Positions 10,851-22,115 of a stretch of 64,000 bases of DNA are shown here, piece after piece. The DNA comes from Lolium rigidum. Taxonomy: Eukaryota > Streptophyta > Magnoliopsida > Poales > Poaceae. Made by a program: the position numbers and the translations under genes. The notes under the pieces were generated by a model. It was not told where the DNA came from, did no database searches, and saw only the letters and a list, made by a program, of their open reading frames with translations. The stretch spans positions 150,643,962 to 150,707,961 of the forward strand of contig NC_061512.1 in assembly GCF_022539505.1 (NCBI RefSeq), given 5' to 3'. Position 1 is the first letter of the stretch, and each line of letters starts with the position of its first letter.

Positions 10851-11743
10851 TGTCGGGGGGAAGACCCCGGGTAGGGCAATGGACGCGGAGCAGCCGGCTG
10901 ACCACTGGCCGGCTCGCGGCAAAGGCCGGCTGAGGAGCAGCCGGTGCGGCGCCGTGGCCGGCTGGTCCGGAAGCCGGCTGGCTCTAGGTCCTAGTCGGCC
11001 TGGCTACGGCCGCCAATGCTGTAGGCTGGGCCGGCTTCTACAAGCCATATCCGGCTGGGGTCTCGTACCTCGGACCGACTCGAGGCTGGCGAGTCTTGCA
11101 CTTGGAAGGAACCGGGTTGGTGATCCGGGTTCCCAAAGTCCACGCCGACTTCATCTTCCGTAAGCGCGGGGCACCGTAGAGCAGCGGTACCACACGCCGG
11201 ACGAGGCCATCATCGCCTACGACGATCCGTACCGGCTACGAGGGCATGATGGCGACAGAGACTCCTCCTCGCCATACCGCCTGACCTCCTGCGGCGGACG
11301 GGACAGGCCACTACGCCTCAACGGCTCCATGACGTCAACGCCTCGGGAAGGAGCGGAAGCCGGAGCCGGCCAAGCCGGCCGGTAGACTATAGGGACTTAT
11401 GTGTAAAGTGCCAGCGCCTATATAAGCTGGGCTACCCCCCCTCGTGCGGGGAGGATCAATCATTCTTACTTCATTCCACCCTTAGCGCTGCCCTGTGAGA
11501 GAGACCGTCGTCTCCCTTAGCCTCCCGGAGCAGCCGGACACAGCTCTAGGAGCACCATTGTATTGTGTGATATCTTATACACTCTAGCAGGAGTAGAGGT
11601 TTTACCTCCATCGGAGGGCCTCGAACCTGGGTACGTCGCCGTGTCGCTCGTGCCCATACCCGCTTCCGGATACCGCCGTGAGATCTCTCAGGAGCCCCTT
11701 CGATTAGCCACCCTATGGCATATGCCGTGACGATACCACGCCA
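10851..11743 (+). mobile_element. Solo LTR of a different family, inserted in element A
   Basis: 893 bp starting TGTCGGGGGGAAG and ending ACGCCA, flanked on both sides by CCTTA (10846-10850 and 11744-11748), an exact 5-bp target duplication. A TATATAAG at about 11429 followed by pyrimidine-rich sequence gives a + promoter orientation. GCCGGCT motifs are repeated in the first 300 bp. No interior remains, so LTR-LTR recombination has removed it. Removing this segment places the gag start directly against pol, so element A also lost most of gag. Confidence 0.85.
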
Positions 11744-11957
11744 CCTTACCAGGGCGGTACCCAATTTCTACCATGTTGATGCTGATGCCGTGGGAGCGGG
11801 TTCTGTGGAAAGAGCCGATGAGTTCGGCTTCGAGGGTTGCCTTGATCTCGTCATGTTTCTTCTTGAGCTCATCAGGCAGACCCTCGTACGTGACCGGAGT
11901 GTCTTCCGCCATCTCGGATGTAGATGGCGATGTTGTGGATGACGAAGGGTGTCCCAC
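11744..11957 (-). pseudogene. Gag N-terminal remnant of element A
   Basis: It starts just inside the 5' LTR. It encodes MAEDTPVTYEGLPDELKKKH then a helical DEIKATLEAELIGSFHRTRSHGI, the usual Gag start of this Gypsy group. Only about 70 residues remain; the capsid and zinc-knuckle parts are absent, and pol sequence follows after the solo LTR. Gag deletion makes the element non-autonomous. Confidence 0.7.
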
Positions 11958-11968
11958 CGGGCGTGCCA
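11951..11968 (-). other. Primer-binding site of element A
   Basis: On the minus strand TGGCACGCCCGGTGGGAC lies 5 bp after the LTR end. It starts with TGG, as expected for a complement of a tRNA CCA end. I did not assign the tRNA. Confidence 0.65.
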
Positions 11969-11973
11969 GAATG

Positions 11974-13143
11974 TGTTGGCGTCAGAAACCCCCTGGCGGG
12001 CAGAGACGGGCAACACGGTAGAGCCGGGAACAACTAGGGCTGCGGCTGGCCCCAGTCCCTCAGAGTGACGGCCCGCAAAGCCTCCTGGTCGCACGTCCGA
12101 TGTTTATCACAAGGGCGTGCCACCTGACCTATACCTGGTCAGGAAGGTGTGGATGATGCCTCGCTTAGTTTCCTGCGGGGCACACACGTAAACGTTAAAT
12201 ACGAGCCTCGATCGGCTCTCGGGTTATCCCTGTGAATCGGCTCAAAGAGCCGATCCACCCATGATTCGGACGAGGTGTCCGAATATATGGTGGTCCTGCT
12301 TGATCAAGATAAAGCTGATTAGATCTACGACGATTTGGGGTTTTCACCGCATAATCGGATCATCCTACTCACGATTGGGCCTCGCGCTCGCGCACGGTGA
12401 CCGTAAGCCGATCCTAGTTAGGGCCTAAAAACCAACACGAGGTTGATCCCCGGAACATCCTTTCTAGGGCTAGCGAACGCCACCCTACACGCCGCTGGAT
12501 CCTCCAACCCTTTGTAAGGCCTAACTATTGCAGATATTAAACTAATCCTTGATGAAACAAGGAGCAACCGTAACGGATTGAATCTACTAAATAATGATCA
12601 AGCGGGGTGCCGCCCCTACACCTAAGATAGGTGTAAGGGCGGCTAGACATGCAAGGGTTGCACTACGAAAGCATGTAATATGAAGAACAATGCTAACCCT
12701 AACACATCTAAGATAACTACGTTGCTCGCCATCAAAAAGGCTTCGATACGAGCAACGCATGAACAACGTGGGCAGGCTTGTGCTGCCTAGATCGCAAGAT
12801 GCGATCTAGGCAGCATGGTGCTTACCGGTAGAAACCCTCGAGACGAAGGAGTTGGCGATGCGCCGAGATTTGTTTGTGGTTGAACGTTGGTTGTTGTTTA
12901 TTCCATAAACCCTAAATACATATTTATAGTCCAGCGGACTTTCTAATGTGGGCGTGCACCAAACCGTGCACGAGTAAGATTCTAACTTCTAAACTAAGAT
13001 GCGATCTAATATGTTACAGATACGTGGGCAAACAAGCCCAACTTGGTATAAAAGGCCGATTCACGTATTTCTTCCATGTATATATCTTCAAGTACATCTT
13101 GATCGCGGCCCACCTCTGACTCGGTCAAATTCTGGTGATAACA
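11974..13143 (-). repeat. 5' LTR of element A
   Basis: 1170 bp bounded by TGTTATCACC (minus start, 13143) and GACGCCAACA (minus end, 11974). It is clearly homologous along its length to the LTR at 60971-62129, with more differences than the pair within the nested element. An internal palindrome GAATCGGCTC..GAGCCGATC lies at about 12235-12260. Confidence 0.88.
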
Positions 13144-13298
13144 CAACAATGCACAAAACTAAGATAAGGAGAGGTTGCTACAGTAGTAAACAACTTCCAA
13201 GACTCAAATATAAAACAAAAATACTGTAGTAAAAACATGGGTTGTCTCCCATAAGCGCTTTTCTTTAACGCCTTTCAGCTAGGCGCAGAAAGTGTGTA

Positions 13299-13979
13299 TC
13301 AAGTGTTATCGAGAGATGAAGCATTGATATCATAAGCTCCCCCATCTGTAGTGGTACTAAGGGATTTGTCAATTTTAGGCCTATAATAATATTTTCTTGG
13401 TTTAGGCACTTTAGAGACATACATAAACTTTTGCTCCTTACCCACATAAGATTTTTCTCTGAACTTTAAAGATGAAAAGGTTGAACCCAAGGTTCCCATA
13501 GCTTTTTCAAGTTCGCCAATCCTATTGATTTGATTATCATGGACAACACAAGTTCCTAGGACACTAATTCTTTCATCAATTCCTCCTAAGGATTTATCAA
13601 GTTCATCGGTTTTATCAAGTAACATTTCCAATTTAGTTTCAATACTTGGAAATTTTTTCTCTATGGTTTCCAATTTTTTCATGACATCTTCAAGAGAGGT
13701 TTCAATTTTAACTTCATTAACAGGTGGTGTTCCAAATAAACTTTCAATAATGCAACTAGCTTCTAAAGCAGGAGCGCCTAGGAAGTTACCTCCTGCGAGA
13801 CAATCAAGAACATACCTATTCCAGCTAGAGATACCAACATAAAAGTTCCTGAGTAGGATAGTGGTGGAGTGTTTCTTAGTGCACCTATTATGAGCATCAC
13901 TAATTCTATACCAAGCATCTTTTAAACATTCTCCCCCTTGTTGCTTAAACGAACGAACTTCAACTTCAGGATTACTCAT
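13299..13979 (-). CDS. Gag-like protein of element B
   Basis: This is an open frame of 226 codons beginning MSNPEVEVRSFKQQ. It contains GGECLKDAWYRISDAHNRC and LLRNFYVGISSWNRY, which match the Gag region of Athila-like plant Gypsy elements as I know it. A Lys/Glu-rich helical segment follows (about residues 95-150), suggesting a coiled coil. There is no zinc knuckle, and no protease or polymerase downstream before the break at 13143. The frame ends early compared with full Gag, so it is a shortened gag of a non-autonomous element. Confidence 0.75.
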   Translation of the reverse strand: MSNPEVEVRSFKQQGGECLKDAWYRISDAHNRCTKKHSTTILLRNFYVGISSWNRYVLDCLAGGNFLGAPALEASCIIESLFGTPPVNEVKIETSLEDVMKKLETIEKKFPSIETKLEMLLDKTDELDKSLGGIDERISVLGTCVVHDNQINRIGELEKAMGTLGSTFSSLKFREKSYVGKEQKFMYVSKVPKPRKYYYRPKIDKSLSTTTDGGAYDINASSLDNT

Positions 13980-14204
13980 TTTAGCAGTAGTAAATAAAGC
14001 AAACTAGATAAAGTAAATGCAAGTAACTAATTTTTTTTTGTGTTTTTGATATAGAGTGCAAGACAGTAAATAAACTAAAGCTAGCAACTAATTTTTTTGT
14101 GTTTTGATATAATGCAGCAAACAAAAAAGTAAATAAAATAAAGCAAGACAAAAACAAAGTAAAGAGATTGGATTGTGGAGACTCCCCTTGCAGCGTGTCT
14201 TGAT

Positions 14205-14221
14205 CCCCGGCAACGGCGCCA
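14205..14221 (-). other. Primer-binding site of element B
   Basis: The minus strand reads TGGCGCCGTTGCCGGGG, 11 bp past the LTR end at 14233. It is the consensus form of the sites at 7163 and 18399. Confidence 0.8.
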
Positions 14222-14232
14222 GAAAAAGAGCT

Positions 14233-15831
14233 TGATGGCGTGTAACTCACACGTTCGTTGGGAACCCCAAGAGGAAGGTATGATGCGCACAGCAGCAAGT
14301 TTTCCCTCAGAAAGAAACCAAGATTTATCGAACCAGGAGGAGCCAAGAAGCACGTTGAAGGTTGATGGCGGCGGGATGTAGTGCGGTGCAACACCGGAGA
14401 TTCCGGCGCCAACGTGGAACCTGCACAACACAACCAAAGTACTTTGCCCCAACGAAACAAGTGAGGTTGTCAATCTCACCGGCTTGGCTGTAACAAAGGA
14501 TTAGATGTATAGTGTGGATGATGATTGTTTGCAAGAACAGTAAAGAACAAGTATTGCAGCAGATTTGTATTTCAGATGTAAAGAATGGACCGGGGTCCAC
14601 AGTTCACTAGAGGTGTCTCTCCCATAAGATAAATAGCATGTTGGGTGAACAAATTACAGTCGGGCAATTGACAAATAGAGAGGGCATAACAATGCACATA
14701 CATGACATGATGAATATTGTGAGATTTAATTGGGCATTACGACAAAGTACATAGACCGCTATCCAGCATGCATCTATGCCTAAAAAGTCCACCTTCGGGT
14801 TATCATCCGAACCCCTTCCAGTATTAAGTTGCAAAACAACAGACAATTGCATTAAGTATGGTGCGTAACGTAATCAATAACTACATCCTCGGACATAGCA
14901 TCAATGTTTTATCCCTAGTGGCAACAGCACATCCACAACCTTAGAACTTTCTGTCACTGTCCCAGATTTAATGGAGGCATGAACCCACTATCGAGCATAC
15001 ATACTCCCTCTTGGAGTTAAGAGCAAAAACTTGGCCAGAGCCTCTACTAATAACGGAGAGCATGCAAGATCATAAACAACACATAGGTAATAGATTGATA
15101 ATCAACATAACATAGTATTCTCTATCCATCGGATCCCGACAAACACAACATATAGAATTAAAGATAGATGATCTTGATCATGTTAGGCAGCTCACAAGAT
15201 CCGACAATGAAGCACATGAGGAGAAGACAACCATCTAGCTACTGCTATGGACCCATAGTCCAGGGGTGAACTACTCACTCATCACTCCCGAGGCGACCAT
15301 GGCGGTGAAGAGTCCTCCGGGAGATGATTCCCCTCTCGGCGAGGGTGCCGGAGGTGATCTCCTGAATCCCCCGAGATGGGATTGGCGGCGGCGGCGTCTC
15401 GGTAAGGTTTTCCGTATCGTGGCTCCCGTGATCGGGGGTTTCGCGACGAAGACCTTAAGTAGGCGGAAGGGCGGAGTCGGAGGGGTCACGGGGGTCCCAC
15501 ACAGCAGGGCCGCGCGGGCCCCTCCTGGGCCGCGCCGCCCTAGTGTGGCGGCGCCCCGTGGCCCCACTTCGTCTTCTCTTCGGTCTTCTGGAAGCTTCGT
15601 GGCAAAATAGGCCCCTGGGCGTTGATTTCGTCCAATTCCGAGAATATTTCTTTACTAGGATTTCGAAACCAAAAACAGCAGAAATGACAAGAATCGGCTC
15701 TTCGGCATCTCGTTAATAGGTTAGTGCCAGAAAATGCATAAATACGACATATAATGTGTATAAAACATGTAGATATCATCAATAATGTGGCATGGAACAT
15801 AAGAAATTGTCGATACGTCGGAGACGTATCA
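14233..15831 (-). repeat. 5' LTR of element B
   Basis: 1599 bp starting TGATACGTCTCC on the minus strand and ending ...ACACGCCATCA. The U3-side 250 bp match the LTRs at 2137 and 7192; the far part is a distinct subfamily. Confidence 0.85.
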
Positions 15832-16912
15832 GCGGTAACCATGTTTCTGGGGACGCCATCAACTATTTTACCTTCGTTGAATATAATGTGAGTTGCTATG
15901 CATGTTCGTCTTGTCTGAAGTAAGGGCGATTTTCATGATCAAATGGTTTGAGTATGCATATTGTTAGAGAAGAACATTGGGCCGCTAACTAAAGCCATGA
16001 ATCATGGTGGAAGTTTCAGTTTGGACAACTAATCCTCAATCTCTTATGAGAATATTATCTGTTGTTGAATGCTTATGCATTAAAGAGGAGTTCATTATCT
16101 GTTGTCTATGTTGTCCCGATATGGATGTCTAAGTTGAGAATAATCAAAAGCGAGAAATCCAATGCGACCTTTCTCCTTAGACCTTTGTACAGGCGGCATA
16201 GAGGTACCCCTTTGTGACACTTGGTTGAAACATATGCTATGCAATGATAATCCATGTTAATCCAAGCTAATTAGGACAAGGTGCGAGCACTATTGGTATA
16301 CTATGCACGAGGCTTGCAACTTATATGATATCTTATACATAACACATATGATTTATTACTACCGTTGACAAAATTGTTTCTATGTTTTCAAAATGAAAAG
16401 CTCTAGCATAAATATAGTAATCCATGCTTCCCTCTACGAAGGGCCATTCTTCTACTTTATTGTTGAGTCAGTTTACCTATTCTTTCTATCTCAGAAGCAA
16501 ACACCTGTATCAACTGTGTGCATTGATTCTTACATGTTTACCTATTGCACTTGTTATATTACTTTGAGTTGACAATTATCCATGAGATATACATGTTGAA
16601 GTTGAAAGCAACTGCTGAAACTTATATCTTCCTTTGTGTTGTTTCAAAACTTTCTACTAAGAATTTATTGCTTTATGAGTAACTCTTATGCAAGTCTTAT
16701 TGATGCTTGTCTTGAAAGTACTATTCATGAAAAGTCTTTGCTATATGATTCATTTGTTTACTCATTATCTTTACCATTGCTTCGAATCGCTGCATTCATC
16801 TCATATGTTTTACAATAGTATTGATGAAGATTATGATAGCATGTCACTTCAGAAATTATCCTTGTTATCGTTTACCTACTCGAGGGCGAGTAGGAACTAA
16901 GCTTGGGGATGC
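15832..16912 (+). mobile_element. Element C: 3' interior of an older LTR element, sense +
   Basis: Non-coding sequence homologous, in the opposite direction, to about 3690-4760 of the nested element. It ends with CTAAGCTTGGGGATGC immediately before an LTR. Element B's insertion at 15831 removed its contact with the upstream part. Confidence 0.75.
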
Positions 16913-18388
16913 TGATACGTCTCCAACGTATCTATAATTTCGATGTTCCATGCTTGTTTTATGACAATACCTACATGTTTTGTTCACACTTTATGATGAT
17001 TTTATGCGTTTTCCAGAACTAACCTATTGACGAGATGCCGAAGTGCCAGTTCCTGTTTTCTGCTGTTTTTGGTTTCAGAAATCCTAGTAAGGAAATATAT
17101 TCTCGGAATTGGACGAAATCAACGCCCAAAACCTTATTTTTCCCGGAAGCTTCCAGAGAGCCAGAGTGGGACCAGAGGGGAGCCCGGGGGGCCCCACACA
17201 TCGTGGCGGCGCGGCCTAGGGGGGGGGCACGCCCCCCTACTGTGAGGGGGCCCCGTGGCCCTTCCGGTTCTGACTCTTCGCCTATTTAAGCCGTCCTGAC
17301 CTAAATCCTCGACACGGATTGACGAAACACCAGAAAACCTTCCAGAGCCGCCGCCATCGCGAAACTCCAATTCGGGGGACAGAAGTCTCTGTTCCGGCAC
17401 CCTGCCGGGATGGGGAAGTGCCCCCGGAAGGCATCTCCATCGACACCACCGCCATCTTCATCACCGCTGTTGTCTCCTATGATGAGGAGGGAGTAGTTCT
17501 TCCCCGAGGCTAAGGGCTGTACCGTAGCTATGTGGTTCATCTCTCTCTCCCATGTGATCTTTATGTGATCATGAGCTTTGTGATCTAGTTGAATATCATC
17601 TATGTGCTACTCTAGTGATGTTATTAAAGTACTCTATTCCTCCTCCATGATGTAATGTTGACAGTGTGTGCATCATGCAGTACTTGGCATAGGTTATGAT
17701 TGTAATCTCTTGTAGATTATGGAGTTAACTATTACCATGATAGTATTGATGCGATCTATTCCCCCTTTCATAGCCTGACGGTGACAGTGTGCATGCTATG
17801 TTAGTACTCGGTATAATTGCAACGGTCTATCATGCACTCTAAGGTTACTTAAATATGAACACCGAATGTTGTGGAGCTTGTTAACTCCGGCTTGAGGGAG
17901 CTCTTGCAGCCCTACACAATGAATGGTGTTTGTCATCCAACAAGAGAGTGTAGAGAAAGTAATATTTGTTTATTCAGTTATGTGATCAATGTTGAGAGTG
18001 TCCACTAGTGAAAGTATGATCCCTAGGCCTTGTTTCCAAACATCGAATCTCCGTTTATTTACTCGTTACGTTGCATGTTTACTCGCTGCCATATTTTATT
18101 CAGATTGGTATTACCACTCATATACATCCATACTACTTGTATTGCACTATCTCTTCGCCGAACTAGTGCACCTATACATCTGACAAATGTATTAGGTGTG
18201 TTGGGGACACAAGAGACTTCTTGTATCGTGATTGCAGGGTTGCTTGAGAGGGATATCTTTGACCTCTTCCTCCCTGAGTTCGATAAACCTTGGTTGATTC
18301 ACTTAAGGGAAACTTGCTCCTGTTCTACAAACCTCTGCTCTTGGAGGTCCAACACTGTCTACAGGAATAGAAGCGTGCGTAGACATCA
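16913..18388 (+). repeat. LTR of element C
   Basis: 1476 bp, from TGATACGTCTCC to GTAGACATCA, + orientation. It has interior 3' sequence on its left and a PBS on its right, so it served as both a 3' and a 5' LTR of adjacent units. Confidence 0.85.
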
Positions 18389-18398
18389 AACTATTTTC

Positions 18399-18415
18399 TG
18401 ACGCCGTTGCCGGGG
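18399..18415 (+). other. Primer-binding site after the element C LTR
   Basis: TGACGCCGTTGCCGGGG lies 10 bp after the LTR end, one base from the consensus. The recognisable interior stops within about 20 bp. Confidence 0.7.
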
Positions 18416-18420
18416 AACGA

Positions 18421-19263
18421 AGAAAAGCTACACCACAGAGATTTCTACCTCCCACGTCAACCACGCGCCAGTTGTGGACAGCAGAGACCGACGCGAGAAG
18501 AGGTGTGAAGAAAGCTGGGAAGAGGTGAGAAGCGAGGGGAAGAAATCGCGGGAAGATGTCGTGTGCGAACGATGACGACACGTGGAGGAGGCGCATCGTC
18601 GACGTGACGTCTGGCCTACCCTCCGTCACCATTGAGGCAAAGCTGCACCGCTTCGTTCCATGTGTCAATGACGCGTCGGGCCCACCACTCGCGACTCGTT
18701 TCCACGCTCTGTCCGGTGCGCCCGCAGCGTCTCCTGTGGAGCTAAGATGGGATCGTTACGTCGAACACCGTATTAGACCGTACCGGAAGAAAATGACCTT
18801 AAGAGCGCATGACTTAGACCGGTTAAATGTCCGACGCGCCTAAAACAAATTTTAGTGCCTACTTTGATGGAGGCGGCTCCAGTTTGGACGGCAGAAGCAA
18901 AAAAAAAAAAAGGTTAATGTAGAGAACAACGGTGCTTCCGAAGGGTCATTTGTTTCGACACTCTCAGCAACGCTGAATCGTGACAAAGTATTGGACGTAC
19001 TGCTACGGAACAGTGACATTTCGTCTAGACTGTGCAGAGCGCATGGGCTGGCCTAGCTTGGGTTTGGTGTTCCCAGAAACGTGCACCGTAGGTCCCGCCG
19101 ACAGGTTTGACCAGTGACGACCCGGACTGCGAGGCGAGTGTCGGGACTGATGACAGTTTTGTTTCCACCTGGATGTTCGCGTGATTGGACGGAGCGGGGC
19201 AGGAAGCGGCGTGCAACTTGCAACGAAAGGATTTTGTAGAACAACCTCTTGCGAATCAAACCG
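18421..19263. other. Low-copy-looking spacer with one short unassigned frame
   Basis: A + frame at 18556-18843 (MSCANDDDTWRRRIVDVTSG...) has plausible base composition, but I recognise no domain and it has no clear promoter. An A13-like run at about 18899-18911 follows. The segment 19010-19245 is a diverged copy of 26770-26985. Confidence 0.3.
19010..19245 (+). repeat. Dispersed duplicated segment, copy 1
   Basis: It shares GGAACAGTGAC, GTTCCC.GAAACG, ACTGCGAGGCG and GCGTGATTGGACGGAGC with 26770-26985, in the same order and direction, with clear divergence between them. It matches no element type I know. Confidence 0.6.
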
Positions 19264-19266
19264 TCA

Positions 19267-19622
19267 GGGCATCTTCAGCGGACAAAGTTGCTCCAGCGAC
19301 TAGACCCAAAACGTCCGCAGCGTCCGTCCTGACGCAAACGTGGATCAAATATGCGTCAGAAATGCGTCTGTGCGGACACGTCCGCGCGTCTATTTGAGTT
19401 CGTTTGGTCTGCATGCAGCCCTCTCTCTTCTTCTTTAATCACACATGCGGTCATTCTTAGCCACACAAACAGAATATTTTCCTCTCTCTCCTCTCTAATC
19501 ACGCATGCGATCAAATAAATACGTCCTTGCCGCTGGAGAAGGGACAGACGCATGCGGACGTTTTTTGTGCCCGTACCCGACGCAAACAGACATAAATATG
19601 CGTCAGGCTGTTGGAGATGCTC
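19267..19622. mobile_element. PIF/Harbinger-type miniature element
   Basis: 356 bp bounded by GGGCATCTTCAGCGG and the inverse of GAGCATCTCCAACAG (11 of 15 matching), with TCA on both sides (19264-19266, 19623-19625). Terminal GRGCATCTYC motifs and 3-bp target duplications fit the Harbinger superfamily. No coding region. Confidence 0.7.
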
Positions 19623-19739
19623 TCACGCATGTTCGTCCGTCCAAGATAAGACTTCTCGTGTTCCCCTTCAAATGGGAAAAATCTATTCAGTGAGACAAAG
19701 ACTATTCATGGTCGGCATTATCCTTTTTCCGGTCCGCAT

Positions 19740-20595
19740 GTAGACGCCTCAGAGGTTATATCGCCACTGACGTCGCCTTCATTAGCTTGATGCGGGGATT
19801 TCAGCCGTCGACCCCAAAGCAACTCAGACATGCGCCGCAAGGATTGGCCAATCGGGCACACCGCCTACGAGAGGCGAGTTAGTTCTGCCGTCATCGAAGG
19901 AAGAAGCATTGACCACCTTCCCACCGGAACCTCAATTGAACTATGACCAACATAGACTCTAATTGGTACACTTAGGACTCCTCGAACAACCTAGGGGACG
20001 CTTCCAAGGAAGTAACAACACAATTGCGCTGCCGCTCGATCCGGTGACCCAATCCTCGTGACGACGTGCCTCGCTGAGGTCGTCAAGCAGGAGGTCGAGG
20101 GCCACGTCCAACCGCCCAAGTTCAGCTACGAGGAGGCCCTCGAGTTTGCTAACGGGCATATCGACCTGGAAGATCTAGCCAACTGGGGCGGGTGTCTTGT
20201 TGTCTAGATGCGGGAATCCGCCTTGGAGCTGGGGCGACATGCCGCCTCCAGTAATCTCACCGCGCTAGCGGCAACGGCAACACCTCCTGGGTCAGTCTGA
20301 TCATGTACATGGGAGCCGCTAGTCTACATCGAGCTACCGACATTTAGGCAGCAACGATGCAAACCCTAGTGGACAGGGTTTACTTATACTTCTTATTTTA
20401 TTGCTTTATTCACCCTAGGTAAATTAAGTTTTTAATATATCAAATTCCACTAAAAAAATGGTCTTCCGGCTCGATGTGACCCAACTAAAATGGACAAAAG
20501 GAGGATACAACTTTAAATCTGCTCGCGGTCTAACATAAACAGACCGAAACGAACACATTATAATGTTAAAAATGATCGACCCGTTAAAGATACCC
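19740..20595 (+). mobile_element. Harbinger-like remnant with a decayed coding fragment
   Basis: The right edge reads CGTTAAAGATACCC then TAA, like a worn Harbinger terminus. The left edge is unclear. Inside, 20058-20320 (+) reads as protein: VTTCLAEVVKQEVEG, then FSYEEALEFANGHIDLEDLA, an in-frame TAG at about 20205, and MRESALELGRHAAS. It is helical and charged without a domain I can name. The TAG shows it is a pseudogene. Confidence 0.4.
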
Positions 20596-20933
20596 TAACA
20601 TTGGACGAAGCTGTGATGTGAAGGATGCCATTATTTGAGGATCACGCCCGGTAGATGAGACAACAATATTGGGAACCGACCTGGCAGCAGATGCGCCAAA
20701 TCATACGCGTTGCTTGACTTTTGTTCCCGATTGTAGCTTCCTGGCGATTTCAGATCCCGAACTACCGATGCTAATTCTGTTCAGACTTTGGTCGATCTAG
20801 TTCACTGCTATTTCAGGTTTGGGGTGGAGCGGAGGCCCAGATGCCCAATCATAGCTACCACCGACCAGGTGATGAACAAACTGCTTGCAACCTCACTATA
20901 CTGTTTATGGTAAGCTGTTCACTTTTTTTAATC

Positions 20934-20948
20934 ACACACACACACACA
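20934..20948. repeat. (CA)n microsatellite
   Basis: About seven CA units in otherwise non-coding sequence. Confidence 0.9.
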
Positions 20949-21016
20949 AGTGGGCGACGCCATACCGAAATGTGATTCCAAAACTTGTAGTTAGTAATTT
21001 ATCAGAAACTCAATTC

Positions 21017-21379
21017 GGCTCCCGGGTGCATATGATCCCTCTACCATAAAAATATATTTGCAAGTGTTAAAAAAATTTGACAAAAAAATTTACATGTACA
21101 TCTCCATATTATATGTGTATTCGTCAAGTTTCACGAAAAAATGATATTTTTTATAGTCTAAGCGAAGAGAAAATTTATCTTGTGACAAGCCTTTATTTCA
21201 GCACCGAATTTTATCTTTTTTACACACGTCACATGACATGTCGATTTTTCATGAAACGACTTTGTGAGCGCGTAGCACATGAAGATGTACGTGCGAAATT
21301 TTTGTTTCAATTTTTTTGACATTTTAAAATATGTCTAACATGTATTTCAAAATAAAGGGAGCATACGCACCCATGTGTC
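21017..21379. mobile_element. Foldback/MITE-like element
   Basis: The left end (GGGTGCATATGATCCCT) and the inverted right end (GGGTGCGTATGCTCCCT) match, and the similarity continues inward through A/T-rich tracts to the central ATGTACATCT.. / AGATGTACGT pair. Nearly the whole 363 bp can fold on itself. No coding region. The flanking duplication was not resolved. Confidence 0.6.
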
Positions 21380-21613
21380 AAAACATCACTCCATTTATTA
21401 TTGATTCATGGCCTTTCTTAACAGGTACTATGATTCCTTTTTGGGGTGTTTGGAGCTATTTCTGTATAGTGTTACAGAAAAGATGGTGAATATCCAAGCT
21501 CTAATTTTACTATGAAGACACATAACGGTAAAGTCTAGGTCTGATCTGTATTAAATCCTGTCTACGGTGAAATCACGTCCGCAGCTCCATCATCTACAAA
21601 CGGACAGCTCTTA

Positions 21614-22115
21614 GGGCATCTTCAACCCTGCGACCCAAACGGACGCGCTGACCAGTTCGTTTTAGCCTGTTTGGGTGGCCACGTAGACACGCGGACAGCG
21701 GCCCGCGTCCGCGTGTCCGTTTGGGTCACACGCTGCGCCCAACGCGCGGACGCATCGCATATTTGAAGAAAAACAAAAAAAAATTAAAATATAAATTTAA
21801 ACTAAATTTCATTAAGCATATGCCCTATTTTCGGCAAATTTGTACATAGCCCTATTTTGGGCAAATAAACTAACAAAAGAATCCCTCTATATGGGCTTTA
21901 AATTTAAAACAAATACAAAAACCCTAAGCTAGGGTTTGGTCGAGGATGCGGTGGCCGCCGGTGCGATGCCTAGTCCCAGTGGGCGTCGTCGCCGTTGGCG
22001 TCGACGACGTCCCCGGGCGGTGAGGCACTGTTGTGGCTCGGCTGCGCCTGGGAGACTCCGGCCACGGAGACCACAAGGCCTCCTCCCAGGCGGAGTGGGG
22101 GTCCGGAGCCGCCCG
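21614..22115 (-). mobile_element. Truncated Harbinger-like element with the 3' end of a gene
   Basis: The left terminus GGGCATCTTCAACC follows a TTA (21611-21613), the canonical Harbinger target. Next come an A/T-rich 3' untranslated stretch and, on the minus strand at about 22115-21935, a Gly/Pro-rich C-terminal coding fragment. The other terminus is missing; unrelated sequence begins near 22116. Confidence 0.5.

Larger units (their letters stand above)
975..13143 (-). mobile_element. Element A: Tat-lineage Ty3/Gypsy retrotransposon, broken and nested
   Basis: Order on the minus strand: 5' LTR (13143-11974), primer-binding site, short gag remnant, RT, RNase H, second RNase H, integrase, then an inverted end at 1503. 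The second RNase H domain between the normal RNase H and integrase marks the Tat group of plant Gypsy elements. Two later insertions interrupt it: a solo LTR at 10851-11743 and a full LTR element at 2137-8751, each with target duplications. It sits in element B; the 5 bp after its LTR (CAACA, 13144-13148) are the presumed target duplication, whose partner is outside the window or lost in the rearrangement. Confidence 0.8.
13144..15831 (-). mobile_element. Element B: non-autonomous LTR retrotransposon, 5' part
   Basis: It comprises a 5' LTR (14233-15831), a PBS (14205-14221) and a gag-like frame (13299-13979), all minus. A conserved untranslated stretch beyond the frame is shared with the nested element at about 6131-6260. 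The rest is cut by element A at 13143. The first bases after its LTR (GCGGT, 15832-15836) are the presumed target duplication within element C. Confidence 0.8.
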
